Source: Rhizophlyctis rosea (Eukaryota > Chytridiomycota > Chytridiomycetes > Rhizophlyctidales > Rhizophlyctidaceae). Taken from it: a DNA stretch of 64,000 bases. Where the stretch lies: contig JADGJC010000118.1 in NCBI GenBank assembly GCA_027596075.1, positions 49,648 through 113,647 on the forward strand, in the 5' to 3' direction. Made by a program: the position numbers and the translations under genes. The notes beneath the pieces are model-generated. The model was not told the origin of the DNA. It did not search any database and saw only the letters and a list, made by a program, of their open reading frames with translations. Shown here one piece after another: positions 45,369 through 55,678 of the stretch (position 1 is its first letter; each line of letters begins with the position of its first letter).

Positions 45369-46910
45369 ATGCTCGGCGGAGAACCAATCTTTCAATCCGG
45401 GACCGAAAACGGCGCACTCTCCTCCCGAGGTGTGCGCTTGTCATTTCTGAGCACTTTCGTCAAAGAATGTGGCGGTCGCGACAAATTCCTCAACCTCACC
45501 ACAAGGCAAGTGTGCGATTCGTTCGTCAAAACCCGTACCGACTTCTCCAAATCCCTCTGCGACCAACTTGCTTCCAACGCTCATGACTTCAGCGCAGCCG
45601 CCGCATCTAACGCTGTCGGACCGGCGACCTGGTTCGTCACGCACTGCTGGCAATATAAGTTTCTGGATGTGCTTGACGCCATCGAGGGATTCTTTGCCGA
45701 TAGAAAGGAAGATGCATCTGAAGTGATCGTCTGGTTCGACCTCTTCTGCCTTCCGCAACAACACCGTCTCAAAATCACTCCGGAGTGGCTCCAAACCAAA
45801 TTCACGACTCTGATCTCCACCATCCCTAACACCCTCCTGGTTCTTACCGCCGCTACTGCCGCTCCTGTCGCTCTGACCCGTGCCTGGTGCATCTTCGAGC
45901 TCTACACGTCCTGTTCCGTTCAGGCGAATGCCAACTTCCATATCGCCCTGCCGCCATCCGCACGATCGGCTTACAGGGATGCACTCAGGGAGGACGGGAG
46001 TGTGTTTTATCAGACATTGGCTTCGTCCATTGACTTTAGAAGTAGTCAGGCTACGGAGAAAGAGGATTTATTAGCTATCAAGGAGGTCATTCGGGAGGGA
46101 ATCGGGTTTACGGCGTTGAATCGGATGGCGCTTTCACTCCTTTACGACTGGACGCGTGAACAACTTCAAATTCTACTTGAGGCCGCGGGAAAGGATGGGG
46201 CAAGCAATGACTTGGAGGTCGCAAAGTGGCGCCAAAGTCTTGCGAGGTTGTACCACAAGCGGGGTTTGCACAAGGAAGCGGAACCGTTGTACGCCGAAAC
46301 CCTCGAAAAGCGCAACCAACTCCTCGGCGAAGACCATCCCGACACCCTTACCACCATCTTCCATCTTGCAAATTTGTACACGGATATGGGCGAGCTGGAC
46401 ATGGCGGAGATCTCGTATAAGGAGTGTTTGAAGGGGAGGAAGGAGACGTTGGGGGATGATCATGCTACGACAATCTTGACTATGGATCAGTTCGCGGCGA
46501 TTTACATTAGACGGCGGAAGTACACTGAGGCAGAACCGCTTTTAGTGCATTGTTTAGAGTACCGCTTGTCCACCTTGGGCGAAGACCACCCCCACACGCT
46601 CACTAACCTCGGTAACTTAGCGGCCCTCTACGCCGAGTCTGGGAAAGTAGACAAGGGCGAACGGATGTATCTCACTTGTTTAGAAAAGCGGAGGAAAGTG
46701 TTGGGAGACGATCACCCACAGACGTTGAGTACTATGGATAATCTGGCCGTATTGTATAACTCGTTGAGGATGTATGGGAAGGCGGAACCGCTTTGGACGG
46801 AGTGTTTGGAGAGGCGGAGGAAGGTGCTTGGAGAGGAGGATGTGAGTACATTGGAGGTTGGAGATCGGTTGGCGGATTTGTATAGGGTGCAGAAGTGTTG
46901 TGTTATGTGA
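45369..46910 (+). CDS. TIR-like domain fused to kinesin-light-chain-type TPR repeats
   Basis: Single exon, 513 residues. The N-terminal 200 residues hold ATWFVTHCWQYKFLDVLDAI (THCW at 91-94), VIVWFDLFCLPQQ (about 119-131), a Leu/Val strand (TLLVLTAA) and LTRAWCIFELYTS (RAWC 171-174, Glu177). The order of strand, helix, strand and a W-C-x2-E box resembles TIR domains, where the box's Glu is the NADase catalytic residue. I infer a TIR-like fold. Linker helices (205-280) lead to five to six 42-residue TPRs (about 285-510) of the kinesin-light-chain type, each with A-x2-L-Y and LG-x-DHP-x-TL (GEDHPDTL, GDDHATTI, GEDHPHTL, GDDHPQTL, EEDVSTL). Similar fusions are common in chytrids, algae and oomycetes and are mostly uncharacterised. 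The layout (signalling-like head, repeat sensor) suits a signalling or defence protein; that is inference. The start is the first ATG; translation ends CCVM. Confidence 0.8.
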   Translation: MLGGEPIFQSGTENGALSSRGVRLSFLSTFVKECGGRDKFLNLTTRQVCDSFVKTRTDFSKSLCDQLASNAHDFSAAAASNAVGPATWFVTHCWQYKFLDVLDAIEGFFADRKEDASEVIVWFDLFCLPQQHRLKITPEWLQTKFTTLISTIPNTLLVLTAATAAPVALTRAWCIFELYTSCSVQANANFHIALPPSARSAYRDALREDGSVFYQTLASSIDFRSSQATEKEDLLAIKEVIREGIGFTALNRMALSLLYDWTREQLQILLEAAGKDGASNDLEVAKWRQSLARLYHKRGLHKEAEPLYAETLEKRNQLLGEDHPDTLTTIFHLANLYTDMGELDMAEISYKECLKGRKETLGDDHATTILTMDQFAAIYIRRRKYTEAEPLLVHCLEYRLSTLGEDHPHTLTNLGNLAALYAESGKVDKGERMYLTCLEKRRKVLGDDHPQTLSTMDNLAVLYNSLRMYGKAEPLWTECLERRRKVLGEEDVSTLEVGDRLADLYRVQKCCVM

Positions 46911-47256
46911 TGTGGTCGTTGGAGGGGGCTTAGGGACTTACATAGACTTTGTATCATAATTCATGTATTCATGTGGGAATTTGTATGTATCATTCTTTCC
47001 ATCCCTGTTTCATTTTTTCCGGTGGTCTCATTGCGCGTGCCCTTTGTCGCTAGTATTACTATTATGAGCAAGCTCATGGAATGATGGCATGCTGCAGGCG
47101 TTATACCTACTATAATATTGTTCTACATCCCCATCGTATGTGCGCTATCTAACCTTCTTCTTTTTGCATCTACCTCTTTCTACCGTTACTCTACCTACCT
47201 CATACATACACCGCCCTACACCATTGATACATTCGACAAACGACCAACCTACCTAA
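46911..47256. other. Shared 3' region of two convergent genes
   Basis: About 350 bp between the TPR gene (+) and the 11-exon gene (-). AT-rich; no gene seen. Confidence 0.5.
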
Positions 47257-49999
47257 TCACGCAGCTCCAACACCCTGTCCGCTCATCTCTACTGCCTCTA
47301 GATACTCCCTTTCACTGATGCGTTCATGTTGCTTCACGAACCGGAATATCCGCTGTATGTCGTCCTTCATGAATTCATTATGGGGGATGAGTCGCATGAG
47401 TTGGATTAGGGTGTGCGGTGTTATGGGGAGGGAGAGTTCGAGTGTTCTGAATGATTGTCATCAGAAGGGGATGCTTTAGCTAATGTTGTTCACATAGAAG
47501 CCGAGGGCGGAAATGTAAACATACGACTTAATCCGATCCACAACCAAAAACTCAAACTCCCTCGTCGCCGGCGGAGGTGGAATCACTCCCGCGCTCTTCC
47601 CACCACCTTCCTTCTCCTTCTCCCTCTCCCTCTCTCTCTCCTCCATCGTCGTTGCTGTGGGACTCGGCAACGCTGATCCGGCAACTGGGAGGTGATATGA
47701 AGTGGGTGCCATGAATTTTTCACGTACTGGGGCGGAAATGACTTTAGTGACGAGTTCGGTCCACCAGGGGTGTGAGCGGAGGATACGGGAAGTTTCTGCG
47801 GATCGTTTTGCGGAGGCGTGGCGGCGCATGGTCGTTATGTCGTCTAGGAAGATGGCATTCTTTGTTATATGGAGATATAAGTATGATTGTGTTGGTGGGG
47901 GTTTTGCATGGTGTATAATGGGTATTACCTTTCCGATGTGAAACGCGGTGTACTTTCGCATGAAGTTTGCTTTGCGTTCGTAGTCCATCCTAGATACAGA
48001 TGCGCAAATCATAGATTATCATTTACCCTTCGGAAAACCAACATATTCAAGTGGCTGTTGAATTACTTACCAATTTAGGTCTTCCCCAAGCAGCTGTGTC
48101 ATCCGGTCCCGTTGCTCAAACATCTGATTACGGGTGTGGTAGAACTACAGCGTATGATCAAATGCGTCCGGTTATGCATCGAAAATATGGTTGTTTTCTT
48201 ATTGCTCTTTCTCAAGATTCGCCTTACCTCCCCCGTAGCATCCTTCTCATCCCTGCTCACTCCCAAAACAGCCTCCATCTCCTTCATCGTCAGTGTGTGC
48301 GGTGTTCGAGCTGTGGGTGAACGTGAACGTGCTCGGATGGTGGGTCCTTCAAGTCTTGCAGGTGAAGATGTTAGCCCTCCTACTGCTTTCATCTCAAGCA
48401 TTCGATTAACTGTACCTGGACTCAACATCAACAGCTTCTCCATCCTTATCCTCCTCTCCTGCAGCAGTAGCAGCTCGCGAAGGCGGCCGTTGCGGAGTTT
48501 TAGGCTTGCCTTTTGCAGGTGTCGATGTTCGAGTGGTGGAGAAGGGCGTTTTGGGCTTTGAAAGGGGTGGTTTGGTGCGGTAGATTGTTGCTGTTATGAT
48601 AGGTGCGGATGTCAAGCTACCTGAAAAAAAGGGACTAACAAAAAAGGGCTGATGGTGTTGCTTACCTACTTTACCGGGAAACTCCCGTTCAAGAAGGTTC
48701 ATGAAGTAGCTTTGTTTGTCGGTGTCGATTTTGAGGTTTGACCAGTCAACTTTTTGGATTTGCATATGAGAAGTGGGGATATTGATCAATCAGAATATGG
48801 AGGTATCGCATGGTCATCCATTCGCTATCCTTTCAGCCTGCTCCTCCACCGTAATCGAGCCAAGTGAAGAAAATCGGCCGAAACGACTCTTACTCACTCG
48901 TGATATCTCCAGCCCCCTCCTTCCCCTTCCCAAACTCGCCCCCGCGGAATCGCGAAGAGTAAGGTGTAGAATAGCCAAACCCGCGGCCATACTCTTTATC
49001 ACAGATTTCTGCAAACGGGACGCCGAACTGGTGATTTTGTTAGAGACGGCATGTCGGAGTTTACAAGACGATTGAGGTTGAAAAGCTCATTTGTTACATA
49101 CCTTGACGGCATTGATCAGTCGTTTTGACTTGACGAGTTTGCCCTTTATGACCGTGAAGCCCGATGCATGGCGTGAGGATGCCGCTGAGAAGAAGATGGA
49201 GGGTGAATTAGCCGATGTGTGATTTCGGAAAAGAACATGATCGGAAAGGAATCCCACTCACCATACCTAGCCTATTCCGTCTCGCCGCGCTTTCGACGCC
49301 ATGCTTAATTTTGTGGTACTGCTCCGTGACAGTTTGATTTGGTGAGCTGTGAAGCGATGAATCAGAGTTTGTAGATCATTTGCCCACTATGATGTGTGCA
49401 TCAATTTGCTAATCGAAACCTTTGTATTGACCGTGGATCAATCTTGAGCGCTTCGAAGAGGAGGGTCTCGGTGTCAAGTGTCGGGTCGCCCAGGGGCTTG
49501 TATGGTTCTTTGGGGTCTGCTGAGTAGCCGCAGGAGAGGATTTCCTTTCGCGTGCATTATTTCCAGTAAGATGCATAATCAGTGACGAATGTATCGCAAG
49601 TCATCATGCACAGCAAGAAGGACTCACCTTCCTCCTCCTAGCCCGCTCCGCAACGCCCTTCACACCTCCCGCCTTCTCAACAGCCGCCTTATAAACCTCC
49701 TCGTTCCGGATCAACACCTTCTCTCCCCGATATGTAAACTGACCACCTCCGCCGCCTCCCTCAGTGAACCCACCAGCCCCACTCGTTGCCGCCCTGGCGG
49801 GTGATCGCTCGATGATGGCGACCTTAACATGGTGTGGCAGGACTGATGTGTCCGCCGCGGCCTTTTGCGCGAATTGGGAATGGTAAATTGTGTGTGGGTG
49901 GTGGAAGTGGGTTGGACGCGTGCGTTGTTGGGATTGGGGTTGTGGTGCGGTTGTGGTGGATGTTGTGGGTGGGAAGAGGGGTTGGAGGATGTCGGTCAT
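47257..49999 (-). CDS. Conserved-looking 11-exon gene, 630 residues, function unknown
   Basis: Eleven exons join with no phase conflict: 49999-49628, 49544-49420, 49346-49267, 49184-49102, 49027-48898, 48749-48670, 48590-48228, 48144-48071, 47989-47929, 47859-47525 and 47446-47257. Most donors are GTGAGT, GTAAGT, GTATGT or close; one is GTAGGT and one GTTTCG. The N-terminus is Thr/Pro/Gln-rich with a poly-Gly stretch. YRGEKVLIRNEEVYKAAVEKAGG and EILSCGYSADPKEPYKPLGD follow. Then FGVPFAEICDKEYGRGFGY and IDWSNLKIDTDKQSYF precede a Leu/Arg/Glu coiled coil (LRELLLLQERRIRMEKLLM). WMDYERKANFMRKYTAFHIG, a Glu/Arg-repeat acidic-basic linker and the C-terminal LELSLPITPHTLIQLMRLIP complete it. I do not recognise the family. 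Many short exons with intact phases argue for a conserved eukaryotic gene. It is divergent from, and likely shares a promoter region with, the small gene at 50498. Confidence 0.72.
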
Positions 50000-50497
50000 T
50001 GCGTTTTTGAGATGTAGGCGTTGATGATGAAACGAATTGGTTTGAGCGTTTCGGTTGGGTGTAGTACGTTTACGGTATGCAATTGTTGAGAGAGAACGAA
50101 GTTTCAAAATTAGCATCAGTCCCCCTTGACCGCCACAACCGATCCACAACCGATGCCCCTGATCGGTGGGTTAGGATACCCCGACGGCAAATGAGGGTTC
50201 GATACCCTAACTTTATTCCGATCACCTGATGGCACTCTATTGCAAGACACTGCGGGTTGTTGTCATCTTTTACGTGTTCCGGGGTACTGGCTTGTAAATC
50301 TCACCCGAAAATGACGTCGACGTGCTGAACAACATCCGGAAGGTTTGGGAATCGGTGGAGTTCGGACCGTGGGGTATATAAAGGCTCGTACCGTTCTGCT
50401 GGAACTACCCTTTTATTCTCGCAACCGCTACAAGAATACAATCTTACAATACCGATACCATTTCATCCACCTACAACCTCAACATCAACCGTCAATC
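50000..50497. promoter_or_regulatory. Bidirectional promoter region
   Basis: About 500 bp separate the start codons of the 11-exon gene (-) and the small gene (+). It holds a TATATAAA for the plus-strand gene and a CCCCT stress-element-like motif near 50154. The role of the latter is speculative. Confidence 0.45.
50375..50382 (+). promoter_or_regulatory. TATA box of the small Gly/Trp-rich gene
   Basis: TATATAAA, 116-123 bp upstream of the ATG at 50498, followed by a pyrimidine/A-rich leader. Confidence 0.6.
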
Positions 50498-50946
50498 ATG
50501 AGCACTCAAGAGTACCTTGACCACAGCAAGGCCTCCGTCCCCGCCATTGACGCAGTGAGTATCGAGGATTGAGTGGAATGCATCTCCAATTCATCCACTA
50601 ATGCGAATCTGATATCATCCTCGATTTCTAACTCGCATTTCCTCCAACCACCTCCCACCTCCATCCCCTCATTCAACAAACTTGCACCTTCCCACTTTCA
50701 TTCCATCCCACAACTCAGCGTGGCAACCAAGTCTCCGCGGTCGACTCCAGCCCCGCAACCACCAGCGACGCACAGGCCTACAACGTCAACGCCGAGAGCG
50801 CCGGAAACACCTTGGGCGTCAGTGCTGGCGGCCGTACCTGGGATGCTGCCGATACGTTGGGCACCGCTGGATCACACCCACCTATCCACCCTGGGGCTGG
50901 AACGGCGGAGGAGAGGCCCAAGCTTCCCAGGCATGGGGCTATGTAA
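50498..50946 (+). CDS. Small low-complexity protein, two exons
   Basis: Exon 1 (50498-50554) reads MSTQEYLDHSKASVPAIDA and ends at a consensus GTGAGT donor. The acceptor TCAG at 50718 opens exon 2 (50719-50946), which reads RGNQVSAVDSSPATTSDAQA, then NAESAGNTLGVSAGGRTWDA, and stops at TAA, for 94 residues. An alternative end is attractive: with one extra C in CCC at 50877-50879, the protein would instead finish HPTYPPWGWNGGGEAQASQA and then WGYVNDGMG, with a stop at 51003-51005. That ending has a better protein-like composition (Trp, Tyr, Gly). No family was recognised. A strong TATA box and good codon use suggest it is well expressed. It is hydrophilic, with no signal peptide. Confidence 0.6.
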
Positions 50947-51690
50947 ATGACGGGATGGGAGAAATCTCTTTGTATATGTTTTTGCTTGGAATATATTTGT
51001 GCTGACTGAGATTTACATGATGACTGAATGTGAAGTGTTGATAAAAGACAAATTTACATGACATTCAGAGCGTACCATTATGTTCGGGTGGCAGCTTTCT
51101 CATAGATACGAGTCCGCTCCATACTTGACCTGACATATATACATATTTATGCATTTTGTCTACCCAAAGCGTGCTTTAACGCCAGCCGTAAGGCATCCAG
51201 CAGGCTGCTCCATCCATCCTTCTCAACCGTCTATGCGCAATTGCAACCGCTTGCCATCCGTTCCACCTTATCCGTGAGCTGAATTGATAATAACAGGGAG
51301 AAGGAGACCTGGAGACACCGCAAGAAGAAACTTGTCATAGCAAAGGTTCATCAGGAGTTACCAGCATAGTTTAGCTGAGTTGAAAATCCTTGGTGGAAGC
51401 AAATATTGAAGCCACCGGTGACGGCCGCAGATCAACTCCTTCAACTGGTGCGTACACCAAACTGCGACAGTGTTTTTGGCAATCCGCAGCGACCGAGTCG
51501 TATGGTGCGAAAGGCCCACAGGACAGCCAGGCAGATCCGCTCTTGGCTCAGTAGGCAGCACCAGCGCGCACTTCTCAAATTTTCCGTAGTAACGAAATCA
51601 ACACGTCTCGCAACCGCCAAAAGAACAAAACGCCCTAGAAAAGTAATATTCTACATGCAAAACCCGAGTATTTCAAGTTCAGCGGGTGGA
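50947..51690. other. Intergenic region containing an ankyrin-gene relic
   Basis: Short ORFs only, apart from the relic listed next. Confidence 0.5.
51128..51285 (-). pseudogene. Decayed copy of the 3' end of the ankyrin gene at 54073-55678
   Basis: The stretch GCCGTAAGGCATCCAGCAGG followed by CTTCTCAACCGTCTATGCGC and TTGCCATCCGTTCCACC aligns, with substitutions and small indels, to 54075-54200 of the disrupted ankyrin gene (GCCGTAAAATATCCAGCATA, CTTCCCAACCGTCTCTGCGC). The last helix and stop region are represented; nothing upstream is recognisable. Both copies lie in the same orientation about 3 kb apart. Confidence 0.65.
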
Positions 51691-53547
51691 TCAGGCAATA
51701 GACGATCTCACACTCGCTGACTGGATGGATTCACGCTTCGTTAATGCATCCTTGACTGTTGACTGCTTCCCAAGCGATTTTTCCCGATCGCCCATTATGA
51801 CTTGTAACTGTCGGAACAAATAGTCAGAGAACAAGTGTCAGTTGATAGAGCTAGTCACCAGGCGGATGATTAAGAAAAGCGGGTTGTTTGATACTATACC
51901 TCCTCAAACGAAAACGCTGTGAAAGTATGCAGCTGCCATGCCATGAACAGGGTATCTGTTGATTTGATTGATTTTTCCAGATGTTAGTCAATCTTTGCCA
52001 TTCCCAGCTAGATCAGGCAAGTCAGAACCGGCAACGTACATATCCAAGGTTCTGTAATCTTGGCGTACCAAACTCCTAACCCCCAACCGAAGACCAGCCT
52101 CAACACCTTCCTATTCGTCACAAACGCGAGCACATCCCATCCTGCGAGGGATAAACCCTGGGCGAATTTGTACATGAAGACGACACTAAGACAAATGTCG
52201 GCGATGAGGGTTGTCATTGATGTCGCGATCTGGTGAAGTGAGGAAAACATCGTTTTGAGCTGCATGTGACGGGGGGGGCATACTACGATGAGATTTTTAC
52301 GCCAAATGGTTTGAAGTAGTGGTTGATGGCGTATCCAAGTTGGATTGGATCGTGGATGTGTATTCCATAAAAGCTCTTCAGATGAAAGGAGAACGGTATC
52401 AGCTTAGATCGAATGTTCTCCAGTCTTGCAAATGCTCGGAAAGGCGGTAGCTTACCATACAAAATGACGCCAGATTGACAGCGATGTTCACGGCGACGAG
52501 GGAGTTCACTGCGAAAGTTGTTTGATTGTCAACAAAGAGGTCCGAGTCGAATCCTCGGCAGAGAAAACCGAGAGAGAGAGAGAGTTTTCAACGTACTTCC
52601 GATACGAGCAAGTTTTTGGCCTTGTACCAGAAGGGCGTTGGTCCTGCAAACGAACAACATAGGTATCGTTATCAATGAAATACGCCAATAATACCGAAAA
52701 AACAGATTTCTGACTTGTACCGAAGAGCAACTGCAATAATAAAGGCAATCTGGAACGCGTTTTTGGAGACGGTCGTCAAAGACTGGACTACGTTGATGTT
52801 TGACGCTGTTTGTCGTGAACCCCCGAGAAATACGAAACGAGACTGATTAGCATGCATAACAAAATGGAATAGATGGAACGCACACTTTGGGATGGTCAAG
52901 GGGTTTCGTACCGTCATATAAATTCAAGTAAAGATCGCTTCGCAGCACGGTCTGGAGGGAGAAGAGCCCTTTACTAAATCGTTTGTGATTACCAAGCATG
53001 GGATCAGGGTTATGCGTACAAAAACCATGGCAGTGAGAACGAGGATCAACGCAAGGAACAGAAGCATCCAGATCGGTGTTTTGCGTTTATGCCTGTGGGG
53101 AACCGAGATGGTTCGTGGGTATGAACTCCCAAGTGAAGTTACTTTGAAGCCCACCATGTAAAGGAGGCAGCCACCGATATCAAATGATTTTCCACACCGC
53201 TGCTTACCGCGCGCGATACAGAACGGGTATGGTTCCAGTCAATGTTTCCCAGAATGCTGCTCCTATTTATGGATTTATTTTTTTGTTGTTTCGCACCCAG
53301 AGATCAAAACTAATTATTTTTTTTCCCATGAGACTCTCGATGGATGGAGTCCCAGCGCGGAAGGAGAATGATGTAAGGGCTTTTGAGACTTACCCATGAG
53401 TATGGATTGTAGTCCAGCGCTTGCGGACGGTGCGCCTGTTGGGGCGCAAAAGACCTGGGGATAGAGAGGATGGTAGCGATCGAGGGTGTTGACGATGCAT
53501 AGTGGGTCTGAGGCTGTGTATGTTGCTGTTGCGTTTGAGGAAGACAT
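51691..53547 (-). CDS. Polytopic membrane protein, seven-helix-like, 11 exons
   Basis: Exons 53547-53394, 53262-53208, 53092-52993, 52951-52912, 52805-52721, 52643-52597, 52508-52456, 52375-52301, 52259-52040, 51955-51900 and 51807-51691 join in frame to 333 residues. Two introns (52952-52992 and 52260-52300) are only 41 nt; the others run 70-150 nt. The extracellular-like N-terminus has a possible N-glycosylation site (NAT at 5-7) and two Cys. Hydrophobic segments include AAFWETLTGTIPVLYRA, PIWMLLFLALILVLTAMVF, NAFQIAFIIAVALR, NSLVAVNIAVNLASFCM, TLIADICLSVVFMYKF and LVFGWGLGVWYA, with one more likely. The C-terminal tail is hydrophilic and Ser/Lys-rich (from LQVIMGDREKSLG on). The layout is receptor-like (N-out, about seven helices), but no class-specific motif was seen, so the family is unassigned. 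The phase of every junction agrees. Confidence 0.72.
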
Positions 53548-54072
53548 GGTGGGCGTGTAGGTGAATGGGTTAGTGATGCCGCTGTGCAAGAGGCAAAAGA
53601 AGGAAGGCTTTTGTGGGTTCACTGTTGCAGTTTATATGTTGAACGAAGATCGCACGTTGATGATGACCCTTCCGAGGAGAGTAAGGGACGGAGTTGATCG
53701 CGATTGGGTATGATTGGATTGAATGAGTTGGTGCGGATCTGTCATGGGTCAAAATCCGACGTCGATTATTGCTTATCTGTAGCCTTCACAATTCTACAGC
53801 AAGTTCTCAAACACAACAAGCAGGAATCGTCAATAAGGTATGACCGTATCATATACACTCGAACAGGTTAAAAATAAAACATCGAACGCAATGAGATACT
53901 TATATACGATGTATCATTCCCCCGCCTGCAAACAACCCTCTGACTACTTTCCCCATCACCTCTAAAACTCCCCACCGCCCTCTCCTCATTGACCACGTCG
54001 TCCCTCTCCCACCCCACCACCCTAATTCCATCCCCATGACCTACATACATAAATTTACACATCCACTTTACC
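53548..54072. other. Intergenic region
   Basis: About 520 bp upstream of the membrane protein gene and downstream of the ankyrin pseudogene. Nothing recognised. Confidence 0.5.
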
Positions 54073-55678
54073 CTAAGCATGCCGTAACGCCCGCCGTAAC
54101 GCCCGCCGTAAAATATCCAGCATACGCTCATCTCCATCTTTCCTTCCCAACCGTCTCTGCGCAATCGCAAGCGCGTCCCGTCCCTGCCTATCCGTAATTC
54201 GCACATCTGCTCCCACATCCAGCAGCAGCTCTACCATAGGATGATTGAGTGTATCCGCCGCAATATGCAAAGGTGTACGGCCGTCGTGATCCGTCATGTT
54301 GACGTCCCCACCGTACCGCACCAGCCTGCACATAATTGATAGGCTGGGAGTTTTTTAGTGCTTTCGTGGACCTTTGCTGGGCTCATAAGTTCGGTGTGAA
54401 TGCAGGGCCCTGTCGTCGTAAATGAAGTCCCGGTTGTCTGCGACTGCATGTAATGCGGTGCAACCGTACCGATCCCTAATATTAATGTCGGCTCCGTGTT
54501 TTAGCAGTAGACGAACAATCTCACGATCCCTATTGCCTGCGGCCAGATGTAGTGATGTTCGTCCGTGATGGTTCTTGACGTTGACATCCGCCCCGGAGCG
54601 CAGCAAGAGTTTGATGATTCTGTCATTGCCTTGTTTGATTGCTGTTAACAACGGCATCCCCCCCTCGAAATCCACATCAGCCCCACCCCTAACTAAAGTT
54701 TCTACTAGTTTGCAAGACCCCAGAATGACTGCCCAATGGAGAAGCGAGTGGGAGTCGCCGTAACCGTTCGGATTTGCACCAAGTTCCAGCAGAGTTGAGA
54801 TCAACTCCAGGCGTTGTGGGTTGTCGTGGTCGTGAATGTTATGTGCTGTCAGGGAAAGAGGTCCAGGCCACTGGGACACGGCGGAGAATAGGGTTTGGGT
54901 CTGTAGCTTTCCGCCGGGCGCTACGAGCATCGGGATGATCTCAAAGACCTGTGGGCTCAGTTGTTGTGCAGTGAACCCCGCCACCGCCCAGTCTAACGCA
55001 GTCCCCATCATTTCTGTGTCGTCATAGGCGGGTGTTCAGAGGGCCATTTTCTGAGTGTCTGCACCCGCGTCGAGGAGGTAAGATACGACGGCAGTGTGAC
55101 CGTGAGCCGCGGCGACATGCAGGGCTGTACACTGGTAGTCATTGTAGATGCCATTGTAGGTGTCGAATTTGATATGGGTGTGAGTGGCGTTGATGTCTGC
55201 ACCGCGGGTGTGGAGGAGCTTCACCACTTCCAAGTGACCGCCTTGCGCGGCTGCACCGAGTGGTTGGACGGAATTGGGGTTACTGACATTTACGCCGGCA
55301 TCAAGGAGCTGGGTTACAATTTTGATGTGACCGTTCCGAGATGCTTCGACTAGCGCTACAGATTTAGCGTCAGTTTCTGCTAAATGAGTTCGGTGGGGCG
55401 AAAAAGTGGTTTCGAAGGGGGTGGGAAGGGGTGCAGGTTGGGGATGACAATAATAAGCGGGAGATAACGTTGGAGTGGTTATTTTTGGCTGCCCAGGCCC
55501 AGCAGTAGCAACGGCATTTGGTCAGTAGCCACCATCGCATGTCGGTGAGTGCGATGACTTCACGCTCTATGAGGGTGTTCATGGCTTTTGAACATCGCTT
55601 TGCGCATCTTGCGGCTTTGGGGTGAGAGATGGCCAGGATAAGAAGGATGAGTTCGGGTGGCAGGCTTGAGGTTGACAT
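54073..55678 (-). pseudogene. Disrupted F-box-like/ankyrin-repeat gene
   Basis: The ATG at 55678 opens MSTSSLPPELILLILAI, an F-box-like helix, then WAWAAKNNHSNVISRLL. Near 55385-55440 the frame changes without a usable intron and resumes as LAETDAKSVALVEASRNGHI. Ankyrin repeats follow (PLGAAAQGGHLEVVKLLHTR, ALHVAAAHGHTAVVSYLLDA, LLHWAVILGSCKLVETLVRG, TSLHLAAGNRDREIVRLLLK, TPLHIAADTLNHPMVELLLD), with about eight or nine units in total. An in-frame TGA (55036-55038) splits the fourth from the fifth section, and an in-frame TAA (54355-54357) precedes the last two repeats. After each stop the repeats go on in the same frame to the TAG at 54073. Three lesions in one gene argue for a pseudogene rather than sequencing error, though no expression data exist. 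An older relic of its 3' end lies at 51128-51285. Ankyrin proteins bind other proteins; no specific role can be given. Confidence 0.7.

Noticed and set aside
50160..50215. tRNA-like B box (GGGTTCGATACCC)
   Set aside because: No matching acceptor stem, A box or anticodon arm can be folded around it.
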